Positions 42,900-51,985 of a stretch of DNA of 64,000 nt are shown here, one piece after another. The translations under genes and the position numbers were made by a program. The stretch is from NCBI RefSeq assembly GCF_036345255.1, contig NZ_CP107783.1, positions 496,001 to 560,000 on the forward strand. The letters run 5' to 3'. A model generated the notes under the pieces. The model searched no databases and was not told the origin of the DNA. It was given only the letters and a program-made list of their open reading frames with translations. This DNA comes from Streptomyces sp. NBC_00569 (GTDB lineage: Bacteria; Actinomycetota; Actinomycetes; Streptomycetales; Streptomycetaceae). The number at the start of each line of letters is the position of its first letter. Within the stretch, counting starts at the first letter, position 1.

Positions 42900-42917
42900 T
42901 TGAATCCGACGTCAATA
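42900..42917 (+). promoter_or_regulatory. Shared operator-like motif, copy 2
   Basis: TTGAATCCGACGTCAATA contains TTGA-N8-TCAA. It lies about 130 bp upstream of the thiolase TTG start. It is the best-conserved copy of the family. Confidence 0.55.
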
Positions 42918-43047
42918 CCGACATGGGCACCTCCACAGACTCACGGGACCGCACCACTCGTCCGTAGGCACAGCCCTCAGCGCCGTTCCCCCGCACTGCG
43001 GTCACCCACCCTCATGTCGCACGGCTCAACAGACACCTGGAGCACCC

Positions 43048-44247
43048 TTGAGGCAAGCCGTCATCGTTTCGACCGCCCGCACCCCCATCGCCAAGGCCTA
43101 CCGCGGCGCCTACAACGACACTCAGCCGCAGGAACTCACGGCCCATGTGCTCGCGGCTGCCGCCGAGCGCGCCGGCCTGGAGGGCGGCGAGATCGAGGAC
43201 GTGGTCATCGGCGTCGCCGCACAGCAGGGCGCCAGCGGTTTCAACCTGGCACGGCAGGCGATTCTGCGTGCCGGGATACCCGACTCCGTGCCCGGCATGA
43301 CGATCGACCGGCAGTGCTCGTCGGGGCTCATGGCCATCGCCACGGCGGCGAAGCAGATCGTCCACGACGGCATGCAGATCGCCGTGGGCGGTGGCGCGGA
43401 GTCCATCTCGCTCGTACAGAACGAACACGCCAACTCCTATCGCGCGCAGGACCCTTGGCTCACCGAGCACCGCCCGGACCTCTACTTCCCGATGCTCAGG
43501 ACCGCCGAGATCGTCGCGGAGCGGTACGGAATCAGCCGTGAGCGGCAGGACGCGTTCGCGCTGCTGTCCCAGACGCGGACGGCCGCCGCGCAGGAGGCGG
43601 GCCGGTTCGACGCGGAGATCGTGCCACTGGACACGACCCAGCTCGTACAGGACAAGGCGACCGGCGAGGTGCGCCGGGAGCAGGTCACGCTCACCGCCGA
43701 CGAGGGCAATCGGCCCGGCACGACCCTTGACGGTCTCGGCACGTTGAAGGCGGTACTGCCGGACGGCGCCGCGGGACCGGTCTCGACGGTGACGGCCGGC
43801 AATTCGTCCCAGCTCTCGGACGGGGCGTCGGCTTCGGTCCTGATGGAGGCCGCGGAGGCCGAGCGGCGCGGGCTCGAGCCGCTCGGGGCGTACCGCGGCA
43901 TGGCCGTGGCCGGGTGCGGGCCCGAGGAGATGGGCATCGGGCCCGTGTTCGCGATCCCCAAGCTCCTCAAGGAGCACGGGCTTTCGGTCGACGACATCGG
44001 CCTGTGGGAACTCAACGAGGCGTTCGCCTCCCAGGCGGTGCACTGCCGGGACGCGCTCGGCATCGATCCCGACCGGTGCAATGTCGACGGTGGCGCGATC
44101 GCGGTCGGCCATCCGTACGGCATGACCGGGGCTCGCCTGGTCGGCCACGCGCTCGTGGAGGGACGGCGGCGCGGTGTCCGCCATGTGGTGATCACCATGT
44201 GCATCGGCGGCGGGATGGGGGCCGCCGGGCTCTTCGAGGTGCTCTGA
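43048..44247 (+). CDS. Acetyl-CoA C-acyltransferase (thiolase)
   Basis: This 399-aa thiolase cleaves 3-ketoacyl-CoA. It starts at TTG 43048 ([20 protein letters not shown]) with CTGGAG upstream. The nucleophilic Cys is in [20 protein letters not shown] near residue 90; the His in [20 protein letters not shown]; the second Cys in [18 protein letters not shown]. Unlike the thiolase at 18343-19513, this gene is intact. It is read alone on the plus strand and closed by a strong hairpin. Confidence 0.94.
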   Translation: MRQAVIVSTARTPIAKAYRGAYNDTQPQELTAHVLAAAAERAGLEGGEIEDVVIGVAAQQGASGFNLARQAILRAGIPDSVPGMTIDRQCSSGLMAIATAAKQIVHDGMQIAVGGGAESISLVQNEHANSYRAQDPWLTEHRPDLYFPMLRTAEIVAERYGISRERQDAFALLSQTRTAAAQEAGRFDAEIVPLDTTQLVQDKATGEVRREQVTLTADEGNRPGTTLDGLGTLKAVLPDGAAGPVSTVTAGNSSQLSDGASASVLMEAAEAERRGLEPLGAYRGMAVAGCGPEEMGIGPVFAIPKLLKEHGLSVDDIGLWELNEAFASQAVHCRDALGIDPDRCNVDGGAIAVGHPYGMTGARLVGHALVEGRRRGVRHVVITMCIGGGMGAAGLFEVL

Positions 44248-44272
44248 CGGGCCCGAGCCCGACCGGTTCTGA

Positions 44273-44316
44273 ACGGCTCCGGTGCCCGTGCCGCCTGCCA
44301 CGGGCACCGGAGCCGT
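44273..44316. terminator. Strong bidirectional hairpin terminator
   Basis: ACGGCTCCGGTGCCCGTG-N8-CACGGGCACCGGAGCCGT is a perfect 18-bp stem between the converging thiolase and monooxygenase-like genes. Confidence 0.85.
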
Positions 44317-44359
44317 CAGCACGTGCGGACCACTGCGCGGCCGGCACGATCGCGCGTGT

Positions 44360-44677
44360 CTACAGCGCGCCCTTCTCCGCGTCTCCTGCCGCGAGCGCGT
44401 CGAAGACGGCCACATCCGCCGGCCCCTCCAGCGCGTCCTTCAGCGCGCGTCCGATCCCCGCGAGCGCGGCGCCCTTGCCGTGAGTGTGGAGCGCTTCCTT
44501 GGACTCCCACTTCTCGACCATGACGAAGTGGCCGGTGGTGCCGGTCTTGCGGTGCAGGGCCCAGCGGGCACACCCCAGCTCCGCGTGCACATCGGCCGCG
44601 GCGTCTCGCAGTGTCTTCTCGACGAGTTCCTCCTGACCGGGCTTGGCGATCATGGTGGCGATGACGACATATGACAT
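44360..44677 (-). CDS. Antibiotic biosynthesis monooxygenase-domain (ABM) protein
   Basis: This 105-aa dimeric alpha/beta-barrel protein of the quinol-monooxygenase-like group starts MSYVVIATMIAKPGQEELVE. WALHRKTGTTGHFVMVEKWE and SKEALHTHGKGAALAGIGRA fit the family, with an alpha/beta repeat and a conserved W-x-x-x-x-A/H helix. ATG 44677 was chosen. It precedes a strong terminator and follows the APH-type kinase on the same strand, with a 50-bp gap. Confidence 0.87.
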   Translation of the reverse strand: MSYVVIATMIAKPGQEELVEKTLRDAAADVHAELGCARWALHRKTGTTGHFVMVEKWESKEALHTHGKGAALAGIGRALKDALEGPADVAVFDALAAGDAEKGAL

Positions 44678-44727
44678 GGGGTGCGTCTCCTTGAGTCGGG
44701 CGAGGGGCCGGCGGGCATGGCGCCGTG

Positions 44728-45777
44728 TCAGAGGCCGTAGTGGGTGGCCAGTGCCCAGGCCTGGTCGACCATCTGGTCGATGTAGGCGGTGCTGGGCGGG
44801 CCGCCCTGCGCGGCGTTGCGTGGCTCGTCGAGAGCACGACGTAGTACGCCTTCGCCGATGACCGCCACCTTCCACACGGCGAGCACGTGCCAGAAGGCGA
44901 GCTCCGGCCCGATGTCGCGGCCGCTCGATCCGGCATAGCTCTCGACGAGTTCGTCGCGTCGGGCGAAGCCGTCCAGTGCCGTGACGCCGAGGGCGGGGCG
45001 ATCCGCCGGGACTTCGCCGGGCTCGGGCCAGTAGGCGAGCAGGGTGCCCAGGTCGGCCATCGGATCGCCGAGCGTCGACAGCTCCCAGTCGAGCGCGGCA
45101 CGCACGGTGCCGGTGTCCGGCGAGCAGATCACGTTGCGGACGTGCAGGTCTCCGTGCACCAGGACGAGGCTCTGCCGCTCGGGAACGCGTCGGCGCAGCA
45201 GCTCGGTGAGCCGGTCGAGGGCGGGCAGGTCGCGGGTGCGGCTCTGTTCCCACTGCCGGGACCACCGTTTCAACTGCCTTTCGGCGTACGGCCGGTGGCT
45301 GGCGAGGTCGTGCAGGCCGGTCTTCTCCAGGTCCACCGCGTGGATCGCGGCGAGGGTCCGTGTCAGCGACGGCCCCACACCCGCACGTACCGGAGTGGGC
45401 AGGGCCTCGGCCACGTCCGGGCCGTCGAGCACGATCCCCTCGACGTGCTCCATCACCAGATGGTGCACGCCGTCGTCGTCACACAGGCCGACCACGGCGG
45501 GTACGGGGACCTGGGTGCCGGTGAGTGCCGCCAGGATGCGGTGTTCACGCCCGATGTCGTGGGCGGTGGGAAGCAGGGTGCCGAGCGGCGGACGGCGGAC
45601 CACCCAGCAGTTGCCGTCGGCATCGTCGACACGGTAGGTGAGGTTGCTCTGACCGAGGCCGATGCGCCGGGCGGTGAGTGGACCGGTCACGCGCTCGCCC
45701 CGCTCGCCCAGCCACCGGGCTAGCGCGCCGAGGTCGGTGCCCGCCGGCGCCCCGGCGCGGGCGTCGGCGGACCTCAT
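44728..45777 (-). CDS. APH-family phosphotransferase (ACAD10/11-like kinase)
   Basis: The 349-aa aminoglycoside phosphotransferase-fold kinase resembles those associated with acyl-CoA dehydrogenases, which phosphorylate hydroxyacyl-CoA. It shows RIGLGQSNLTYRVDDADGNC, VVRRPP (ATP Lys replaced by RR), HHLVMEHVEGIVLDGP, catalytic VHGDLHVRNVIC (H-G-D-x4-N) and the Mg-binding LDWELSTLGDPMADL. The context of CoA-ester genes suggests a small-molecule or hydroxyacyl-CoA kinase rather than drug resistance. Confidence 0.88.
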   Translation of the reverse strand: MRSADARAGAPAGTDLGALARWLGERGERVTGPLTARRIGLGQSNLTYRVDDADGNCWVVRRPPLGTLLPTAHDIGREHRILAALTGTQVPVPAVVGLCDDDGVHHLVMEHVEGIVLDGPDVAEALPTPVRAGVGPSLTRTLAAIHAVDLEKTGLHDLASHRPYAERQLKRWSRQWEQSRTRDLPALDRLTELLRRRVPERQSLVLVHGDLHVRNVICSPDTGTVRAALDWELSTLGDPMADLGTLLAYWPEPGEVPADRPALGVTALDGFARRDELVESYAGSSGRDIGPELAFWHVLAVWKVAVIGEGVLRRALDEPRNAAQGGPPSTAYIDQMVDQAWALATHYGL

Positions 45778-45927
45778 ACGGCGACCGGGCCGTGGGACAG
45801 CTCGAACACGAATCCTCCAACGGTCATGTCTCTTACGGTTTCACCGACGGCCGCCCGGCGCGAGGTCCACGCGAGATCCGCTCTCCTCAGGCACGGGCGG
45901 TGCGCGGCAACGATGTGCTGCGTGCGG

Positions 45928-46740
45928 TCACTTCACCGCATCCTGATAGCGCCGCATGCCGCGCAGCCACCGGTCGTAGTCGCTGCCCTTGTGGCGGTAG
46001 AAGTCGAGTACCTGCGGGTGCGGAAGGACGAGGAACCGTTCATCGCCGACCGCCTCCATCACGTGGTCGGCGACGTCGAGCGGCCGCAGCAGCTCGCCGG
46101 AGTCCAACACGGCGCGTGCCGCTGCTCGTTCGACCGGATCGTCCGACCGGGTGCCGGACATGAGCAGCTCGGTCTCGACCCCTTGCGGGCACAGGCAGCT
46201 CACCCGCACCCCACTGTCCCCGTACGTCACCGAGAGCCACTCGGCGAACGCCACCGCGCCGTGCTTGCTGACGGAGTACGTCGCGGAGCCGATCTGTGTG
46301 AGCAGCCCGGCGGCCGAGGCCGTACTGAAGAAGTAGCCGGCGCCGCGCTCGACCCAGCGTGGCACCAGCAGCTTCGCGGCACGCACGTGCGCCATCACAT
46401 TGACGTCGAGCGACCGGCTCCACTCCTCCTCGCTCGCGTCGAGCCCCGCGCCACCGCCGACACCGGCGTTCGCGAAGTACAGGTCGACCGGTCCGAACCG
46501 CTCCTCGGCCGCATCGACGATCCGCTCCAGATCCGCCGTCGACGCGGCATTGCCCGCCACTCCCCCGACCCGCTCGCCGTGCGATCCGGCCAGCAGCTTG
46601 ACCGTCGCCTCCAGGCGATCGGCGTCGAGGTCGGTCAGCAGAACGCCTTGAGCGCCGTGTTCCAGGAGGCGCTGGGCGATGGCGGCACCGATGCCGCCCG
46701 CCGCTCCCGTGACGATCGCGACTTTCCCGTTGATCTGCAC
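45928..46740 (-). CDS. SDR-family oxidoreductase
   Basis: This 270-aa short-chain dehydrogenase shows AIVTGAAGGIGAAIAQRLLE, the LTDLDADRLEATVK cofactor loop (Asp favours NAD), NAGVGGGAG, and catalytic Ser, Tyr and Lys in STASAAGLLTQIGSATYSVS, K. C-terminal CPQGVETELLMSG is typical. The cofactor loop points to NAD(H), as for a catabolic hydroxyacyl- or alcohol dehydrogenase. Its promoter carries a copy of the shared motif. It belongs to the CoA-ester cluster. Confidence 0.9.
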   Translation of the reverse strand: MQINGKVAIVTGAAGGIGAAIAQRLLEHGAQGVLLTDLDADRLEATVKLLAGSHGERVGGVAGNAASTADLERIVDAAEERFGPVDLYFANAGVGGGAGLDASEEEWSRSLDVNVMAHVRAAKLLVPRWVERGAGYFFSTASAAGLLTQIGSATYSVSKHGAVAFAEWLSVTYGDSGVRVSCLCPQGVETELLMSGTRSDDPVERAAARAVLDSGELLRPLDVADHVMEAVGDERFLVLPHPQVLDFYRHKGSDYDRWLRGMRRYQDAVK

Positions 46741-46795
46741 GAACTCTCCCGTTCAGTTGCTGGACCCGGCACTTCTCAGGCTCCTGCACCGTAGA

Positions 46796-46817
46796 TGAAT
46801 CCGGCGTCACCTTCAAT
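46796..46817 (-). promoter_or_regulatory. Shared operator-like motif, copy 3
   Basis: ATGAATCCGGCGTCAC followed by CTTCAAT lies about 55 bp upstream of the SDR start. It is the third copy of the WTGA-N8-TCAM motif and has an extra TCAA half-site. Confidence 0.5.
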
Positions 46818-46857
46818 GGCCGTCGCCACGCGCGGCCCGACCTGCTCGGAGCGCACC

Positions 46858-47730
46858 TCAGCCCTTCAGTCGCGCCGCGGCCCATGGCATCAACTCCGTT
46901 GCCAGGGACCGGCTCCAGGGCCGCACCAGGTCACGCAGCTCGGCGCAGCCGTCCCGTCCCAGGGCGGTGTAGGGCGCGGCGGCCAACCGGTCCGTGACCT
47001 CCTCCACAGCCGATCGCCGCTCCTTCCCCTCCGCGGTGAGCGTCGGCTCGGGCCCGCTCGTGAGCCACCCTCGCGTACGCAGCCCCTCCACCGCCCCGGT
47101 CCATTCAGCTGTCGACCAGGAGCGCGTCGTCCGCAGGGCCTCGGCCCCCACCGGCCCGGCCGCGGCATGCGTGACCAGCGCCTCGATGCCGCTCAGCCCG
47201 GCGTCCAGAAGCGCCGTCACATGGCCGTCTCCCCGGAATTCGCGCAGCAGTGTCTGGGCGTGCCACAGCACCAGATGCGGCTCGTCGGGCCAGGGCAGTG
47301 CGGCGTGCGCGGCGAACAGGGGTCGGCCGTGCAGGTGCGCCGACGTGGATTCCGCGGCCCGCCGGCCCAGCTCCGCAGCCCGCCGAAGCTCGTCCGACGC
47401 GAGAACCCCGGCCCCGAGGATTCTGCGCAGCGTCGCGTCGATGCCGGTCAGCCGTGCGGCGAGGAATTTCTCGGGCGGTGCGGTCCGCCAGGCGGCGGGA
47501 AGCGCTGACCGTACGGCCTTCGGGTTGAAGTTGTAGAAGGTGGCGATCACGACGTCCGGTGCGACCGGGCCCAGGGCCGCCGCACGGGAGGCGAAGTATC
47601 CGGGCCCGCCGTCCACTCCCAGAGCCGCGTAGGCGGCGTGTGCCTCGGGCGAGAAGTAGACCGCGCCGTGGTAGGGCTCGAGCGTCTGCCAGGTCTCGCG
47701 GGCGTAGGCCGGCGCGTGTGTCGTCGTCAT
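46858..47730 (-). CDS. SCO6745-family helical protein
   Basis: This 290-aa helical protein begins MTTTHAPAYARETWQTLEPY and includes HGAVYFSPEAHAAYAALGVD, YFASRAAALGPVAPDVVIAT and FYNFNPKAVRSALPAAWRTA, with a C-terminal winged-helix-like part (WTGAVEGLRTRGWLTSG). The pattern matches the SCO6745 family widely seen in Streptomyces and mycobacteria, whose function is unknown. It overlaps the ligase gene stop by 4 bp, so it belongs to the CoA-ligase operon. It may be a regulator or an accessory enzyme. Confidence 0.75.
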   Translation of the reverse strand: MTTTHAPAYARETWQTLEPYHGAVYFSPEAHAAYAALGVDGGPGYFASRAAALGPVAPDVVIATFYNFNPKAVRSALPAAWRTAPPEKFLAARLTGIDATLRRILGAGVLASDELRRAAELGRRAAESTSAHLHGRPLFAAHAALPWPDEPHLVLWHAQTLLREFRGDGHVTALLDAGLSGIEALVTHAAAGPVGAEALRTTRSWSTAEWTGAVEGLRTRGWLTSGPEPTLTAEGKERRSAVEEVTDRLAAAPYTALGRDGCAELRDLVRPWSRSLATELMPWAAARLKG

Positions 47731-49319
47731 GCGTGTGTCCCGTCACTGGTTCGAGGCGTTCCAGGAGGCGCGGTCGCCCGGTCCCGCCGTGTCGGCTCCG
47801 GCGCTTGCGCCGTGCCCGCGTCCGTCTTCAGCAGGGCCGGATCGATGGCGCGCTTGAGGATCTTCCCGGTCGCACCCTTCGGCAGCTCGTCCACGACGGC
47901 GACCAGATGGGGCACCTTGTAGGCGGAGAGGCGCTCCTTGGCCCAGGCGCGCAGTTCGGTCGCGCCGAGGCGGGCGCCGGGCCGTATCGCGATGACGGCC
48001 GCGACCTCTTCGCCGTAGAACTCGTCGGGGACTCCTATGACGGCCGCTTCGACGATGTCGGGGTGTTCGTACAGGACCTCCTCGACCTCGCGTGGATAGA
48101 CGTTGTAGCCACCGCGGATGACGAGATCCTTCTTGCGGTCGACGATGCGCAGGTCCCCGTCGTCGTCCGTGGCCCCGAGGTCGCCGGTGCGCAGCCACCC
48201 GTCGCGCAGGGCCTCGGCGGTGGCATCGGGCCGGTTCCAGTAGCCCTTCATCACGACGGGGCCCTTGATGTGCACCTCGCCGACCTGGCCGGGCGGCAGT
48301 TCATGACCGTCGTCGTCCCGTACGGAGATGGCGCAGCCGGGCAGGGCCCGTCCCACGTGTCCCGGCTTCGCCGGTCGGCCCACGAGGTGGCAGGTGGCGG
48401 CGCCGGTGGTCTCGGTGAGGCCGTATCCCTCGACGATGGTGCAGCCGAACCGCTCCTCGAAGGCGCGCATCACCTCCACCGGCAGTGAGGCGCCGCCGGA
48501 GGACGCGAGGCGCAGGCCGGTGAAGTCGGCACCTGTGTCGTCGGCGGTGCGCAGAAGGGCGTTCCACATGGTGGGTACGCCCGCGATGAAGGTGGGGTGG
48601 TCGCGGCGGATCACGGCCAGCATGGTCGACGGGTGGAAGCGCTCGAGGAGGGTGAGGCTGCCGCCGGCGCGCATCGTGGTGGCCATCACGCATGCCTGGC
48701 CGAAAACGTGGAACAGGGGCAGGCCGGTCACGGCGCAGTCGTCGGCGGTGATGGAGTGCACGTCGCAGAAGACCGCCGCGCAGGCATTGAGATTGCCGTG
48801 GGTGAGCTGGGCTCCTTTGGGCCGGCCCGTGGTGCCGGAGGTGTAGAGGAGAGCCGCTGTGTCGTCGCCCTCGCGCGGGTGCGGATCGGGGATCGCGGGG
48901 GCTTCGGTCGGCCCCGTTTCGGTGAGACCGGGGCGCAACTCCCAGTACGGCAGGGACAGTTCGTCCGCTGCCTGCTGGGGCGCCGGGGTGATCGCGTGCC
49001 AGCCCAGCACGAGCGACACCTCGGCATCGCCCGCTATGTACGCCAACTCCCTGTGCGGGGCCATGGTGTTGGCGGTGACGGCGATGGCTCCGGCGGCGAG
49101 GATCCCGTAGTAGGCGAAGGCGAACTCGGGCACGGAGGGCGCGACGAGCAGGACTCTGTCGCCGGGGCCCACTCCCTGCTCCCTCAGGCGGCCCGCGACG
49201 GCGGCGGCGCGCTCGCGCAGCCGGCCGTAGGTCCATTCCTCGCCCTCCTCCCCACGAAGGGCGACGCGGTCGGGCGTCGACGCGGCATGGTTCCAGACTG
49301 GTGCGGCAGCGTTGGTCAT
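47727..49319 (-). CDS. Acyl-CoA ligase (AMP-forming)
   Basis: This 530-aa ANL-superfamily ligase activates carboxylic acids to CoA esters via acyl-AMP. Motifs are the P-loop LLYTSGTTGRPKGAQLTHGN, GYGLTETTGAATCH, DGWLRTGDLGATDDDGDL and RKKDLVIRGGYNVYPREVEE, with the catalytic Lys in LPKGATGKILKRAIDP. The C-terminal 28 residues (TAQAPEPTRRDRATAPPG onward) are a low-complexity extension. It lies 19 bp after the crotonase gene and is coupled to the SCO6745-type gene, so these three form an operon that starts CoA-ester breakdown. Confidence 0.93.
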   Translation of the reverse strand: MTNAAAPVWNHAASTPDRVALRGEEGEEWTYGRLRERAAAVAGRLREQGVGPGDRVLLVAPSVPEFAFAYYGILAAGAIAVTANTMAPHRELAYIAGDAEVSLVLGWHAITPAPQQAADELSLPYWELRPGLTETGPTEAPAIPDPHPREGDDTAALLYTSGTTGRPKGAQLTHGNLNACAAVFCDVHSITADDCAVTGLPLFHVFGQACVMATTMRAGGSLTLLERFHPSTMLAVIRRDHPTFIAGVPTMWNALLRTADDTGADFTGLRLASSGGASLPVEVMRAFEERFGCTIVEGYGLTETTGAATCHLVGRPAKPGHVGRALPGCAISVRDDDGHELPPGQVGEVHIKGPVVMKGYWNRPDATAEALRDGWLRTGDLGATDDDGDLRIVDRKKDLVIRGGYNVYPREVEEVLYEHPDIVEAAVIGVPDEFYGEEVAAVIAIRPGARLGATELRAWAKERLSAYKVPHLVAVVDELPKGATGKILKRAIDPALLKTDAGTAQAPEPTRRDRATAPPGTPRTSDGTHA

Positions 49320-49338
49320 GCGGGGCGGCCTTCCGTGC

Positions 49339-50154
49339 TCACTTGGGGTCGAGGGGGCGGAACGCGGGCGCGCGGCCCTCCAGATAGCTGGCGACGCCCT
49401 CGGTGGCGTCGGGCCGGCGGAAGGCCTCCGGCATGAGCGCGTCCGCCGCGTCGGCGGCCGTGACGAAGTCGGTGTCGAGCGCTTCGATCACCTGCCGCTT
49501 CATGATGCTCATGGATACGGGTGAGGACCACGTGGCCAGTTCGGTGGCGTAGTCGACCGCGGCGTCCAGGAGCCGGTCCGCCTCGACGACCTTGTTGACC
49601 AGACCCATCTCGTGGGCCTCCGTACCGCGCACCACCCGCGCGGAGAGCAGCAGGTCCATGGCCCGGCTCTGGCCGATGAGGCGTGGCAGCAGCCAGGCGA
49701 TGCCGTACTCGGCGATCAGGCCGCGGCGCGCGAACGCCGTCGTGAACTTGGCGTCGGGTGTGCTCAAGCGGATGTCGCAGTAAAGGGCCTCGACGAGGCC
49801 GAGTCCGGCCGCGGCCCCGTTGACGGCCGCGATGAGCGGCTTGCGCAGTGTCAGCGGGAACCATCGCGGGCGCTCCCTCTTCGGCACCGGGCCATCCATC
49901 GACTCAGCCGTCGCACCGGCCTGCCGCAGGTCGTCCATGTCGGCCCCCGCGCAGAAACCGCGGCCCGCTCCGGTCAGGACGATCGCCCGCACGCCGGGGT
50001 CCGCCTCGGCTTCGTCGAGCAGTTCGAAGTAGCGTGCTTCCAGCTCGTCGGTCCAGGCGTTGAGACGGTCCGGGCGGTTGAGCGTCAGTACGAGCACGGG
50101 CCCGTGTCGTTCCGACAGAACTGTCGACCGGGCTGTTCGGATACTTACGGTCAC
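49339..50154 (-). CDS. Enoyl-CoA hydratase/isomerase (crotonase family)
   Basis: This 271-aa crotonase shows LTLNRPDRLNAWTDELEARY, TGAGRGFCAGADMDDLRQ (oxyanion hole), AAVNGAAAGLGLVEALYCDI and FARRGLIAEYGIAWLLPRLI. It is the first gene of the crotonase-ligase-SCO6745 operon and diverges from the epoxide-hydrolase gene over a 143-bp promoter region that carries the shared motif. It probably hydrates an enoyl-CoA in the pathway encoded by this cluster. Confidence 0.92.
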   Translation of the reverse strand: MTVSIRTARSTVLSERHGPVLVLTLNRPDRLNAWTDELEARYFELLDEAEADPGVRAIVLTGAGRGFCAGADMDDLRQAGATAESMDGPVPKRERPRWFPLTLRKPLIAAVNGAAAGLGLVEALYCDIRLSTPDAKFTTAFARRGLIAEYGIAWLLPRLIGQSRAMDLLLSARVVRGTEAHEMGLVNKVVEADRLLDAAVDYATELATWSSPVSMSIMKRQVIEALDTDFVTAADAADALMPEAFRRPDATEGVASYLEGRAPAFRPLDPK

Positions 50155-50200
50155 CGTCGTGGTCTCCTCTTCGGCCGGCCCTGACCTGCCTCATGTATAT

Positions 50201-50216
50201 TTGAACCCAACGTCAA
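50201..50216. promoter_or_regulatory. Shared operator-like motif, copy 4
   Basis: TTGAACCCAACGTCAA lies in the promoter region between the divergent crotonase (minus) and epoxide-hydrolase (plus) genes. It is followed by GTTCAAC, an extra half-site. Confidence 0.55.
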
Positions 50217-50297
50217 GTTCAACACCTACAACACGCCCCTTACCGGCGTGAGTTCCTTGCGCCGGCGCAGCATGCGAACGACAGGAGCCCTGAGCAC

Positions 50298-51239
50298 ATG
50301 ACGACACACATGCCGATCACCGACTGGGAACGCGTCGCGGCGCGGGATGTCACGACCAACGGCATCTCCCTGCGCGTCTTCGAGCACGGCGAGGGACGGC
50401 CGGACAGGCCCCCCGTGGTCCTGTGCCACGGCTTTCCCGAGCTGGCCTTCTCCTGGCGGCACCAGGTCCTCGCGCTCGCCGAGGCGGGATATCGCGTCCT
50501 GGTTCCCGACATGCGCGGATACGGCGGCAGCTCGCGCCCCGGCGATGTCGACGCGTACGACATCCTGACGCTCTGCGCCGACCTGGCCGGGCTCCTCGAC
50601 GACGTCGGCGCGGACGACGCCGTCTTCGTCGGGCACGACTGGGGCGCCTCCGTGGTGTGGAACATGGCCGTGATCCACCCCGCGCGGGTACGCGCGGTGG
50701 TCGGCATGAGCGTGCCGGCGACGCCGCGCGCCCCGGCCCCGCCGCTGCCCATTCTGCGCTCACGCAACGGCGACGACTTCTACATCGTGTGGTTCCAGGA
50801 GCCGGGCGTCGCCGACCGGGCACTGAGCCAGAACGTCCGCAGGACCCTCGTCACGAGGGAGATCTACTCGGCCGAGTGGGCCGCGAGGCCCGACGAGCAG
50901 CTGCCGCCCCCGCGATGGCTGGGCGACGAGGAACTCACCTACTACGTCAAGACGTTCGAGGAGACCGGCTTCACCGGCGGCCTCAACTACTACCGCAACC
51001 TCGATCGCAACTGGACGCTGACCGAGCACCTGGACGGCCGCCTCATCGCACAGCCGTCGCTGTTCGTCACCGGGTCGAAGGACCCCGTCGGGAAGTTCAT
51101 GCCCGCGCACGGACTCGACCGGGTGCTCACCGACCTGCGCGGACACGTCGTCCTGGACGGCGCCGGCCACTGGATCCAGCAGGAGCGGCCCGAGGAAGTG
51201 AACGCCGCGCTTCTCGAGTTCCTCTCCACCCTCGGCTGA
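50298..51239 (+). CDS. Alpha/beta-hydrolase, epoxide-hydrolase-like
   Basis: This 313-aa hydrolase opens epoxides or removes halogen via a covalent ester. The oxyanion motif is CHGFPELAFSW near residue 43, the nucleophile Asp is in VGHDWGASVVWNM near residue 117, and the general-base His is in GAGHWIQQERPEEVN. The cap domain supplies a YYxK/YYRNL segment (GLNYYRNLDRNWT). This set is the soluble epoxide hydrolase pattern rather than esterase (no G-x-S-x-G). It precedes the TetR regulator on the same strand. Confidence 0.9.
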   Translation: MTTHMPITDWERVAARDVTTNGISLRVFEHGEGRPDRPPVVLCHGFPELAFSWRHQVLALAEAGYRVLVPDMRGYGGSSRPGDVDAYDILTLCADLAGLLDDVGADDAVFVGHDWGASVVWNMAVIHPARVRAVVGMSVPATPRAPAPPLPILRSRNGDDFYIVWFQEPGVADRALSQNVRRTLVTREIYSAEWAARPDEQLPPPRWLGDEELTYYVKTFEETGFTGGLNYYRNLDRNWTLTEHLDGRLIAQPSLFVTGSKDPVGKFMPAHGLDRVLTDLRGHVVLDGAGHWIQQERPEEVNAALLEFLSTLG

Positions 51240-51294
51240 TACCATCCGCTGCCACCGGTGAAGTACGTGATCGAACGAGAGTGGACGGACCTCA

Positions 51295-51951
51295 GTGGCT
51301 GCCCAGGCCCCGGCCGCAGACGGCGGCCAGAAACAACCCATCACGCCACGCAGCGCGCGCGGTGTCAGGACACGCAACGCGCTGATCACCGCCGCCCGCG
51401 AGGTGTTCGAACGCGACGGATATCTGGACGCCCGGATCACGGACATCTCCAAGGCGGCCCACGTCGCCTCCGGGTCCTTCTACACGTACTTCAACAGCAA
51501 GGAAGAGATCTTCCAGGCGCTCGTCGAGCAGGTGCAGGAGGAGATGCTCCACCCGCACCTGCGCGAGCGCACCGGGATCACCGACACCCGGCAGCTCATC
51601 GACGCGTCGAACCGCGAGTACCTGCGTGCGTACAAGAAGAACGCGCGCCTCATGGCACTGTTCGAGCAAGTGGCCCAGATCGACGAGAAGTTCATGGCAC
51701 TGCGCATCGAGCGCGGCAACGCCTTCGCGCGCCGTAACGCCAAGCTGATCCAGGCGCTGCAGGAGAACGGCGAAGCCGACACGAGCCTGGATCCCCTGGT
51801 CACGGCGCACGCCCTGTCCGTCATGGTGAGCCGCATGGCCTACATGGTGTTCGTGTTGGGCCAGCGCATCCCGTTCGAGCGACTCGTCACGACGCTCAAC
51901 AAGATCTGGGAGAACGGCCTCCAGCTCACGGCCTCCGAACCGGAGAGCTGA
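51295..51951 (+). CDS. TetR-family transcriptional regulator
   Basis: This 218-aa regulator starts at GTG 51295. The HTH lies in residues about 18-65 (GVRTRNALITAAREVFERDG, then ITDISKAAHVASGSFYTYFN and KEEIFQALVEQVQEEML). The effector domain is helical (LRAYKKNARLMALFEQVAQI, MVFVLGQRIPFERLVTTLNK). It sits at the edge of the CoA-ester cluster and is the best candidate to read the four WTGA-N8-TCAM motifs, with an acyl-CoA as inducer; this link is inference. Confidence 0.93.
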   Translation: MAAQAPAADGGQKQPITPRSARGVRTRNALITAAREVFERDGYLDARITDISKAAHVASGSFYTYFNSKEEIFQALVEQVQEEMLHPHLRERTGITDTRQLIDASNREYLRAYKKNARLMALFEQVAQIDEKFMALRIERGNAFARRNAKLIQALQENGEADTSLDPLVTAHALSVMVSRMAYMVFVLGQRIPFERLVTTLNKIWENGLQLTASEPES

Positions 51952-51985
51952 CGGCTCCGGGGCCACCACCTGCGGGACGACCGGA

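Noticed and set aside
45778..45830. Very short minus-strand ORF (MTVGGFVFELSHGPVAV) coupled to the kinase gene
   Set aside because: It has GGAGG and an overlapping stop, but 11-17 codons are too few to call; it may be only the translation leader of the kinase.
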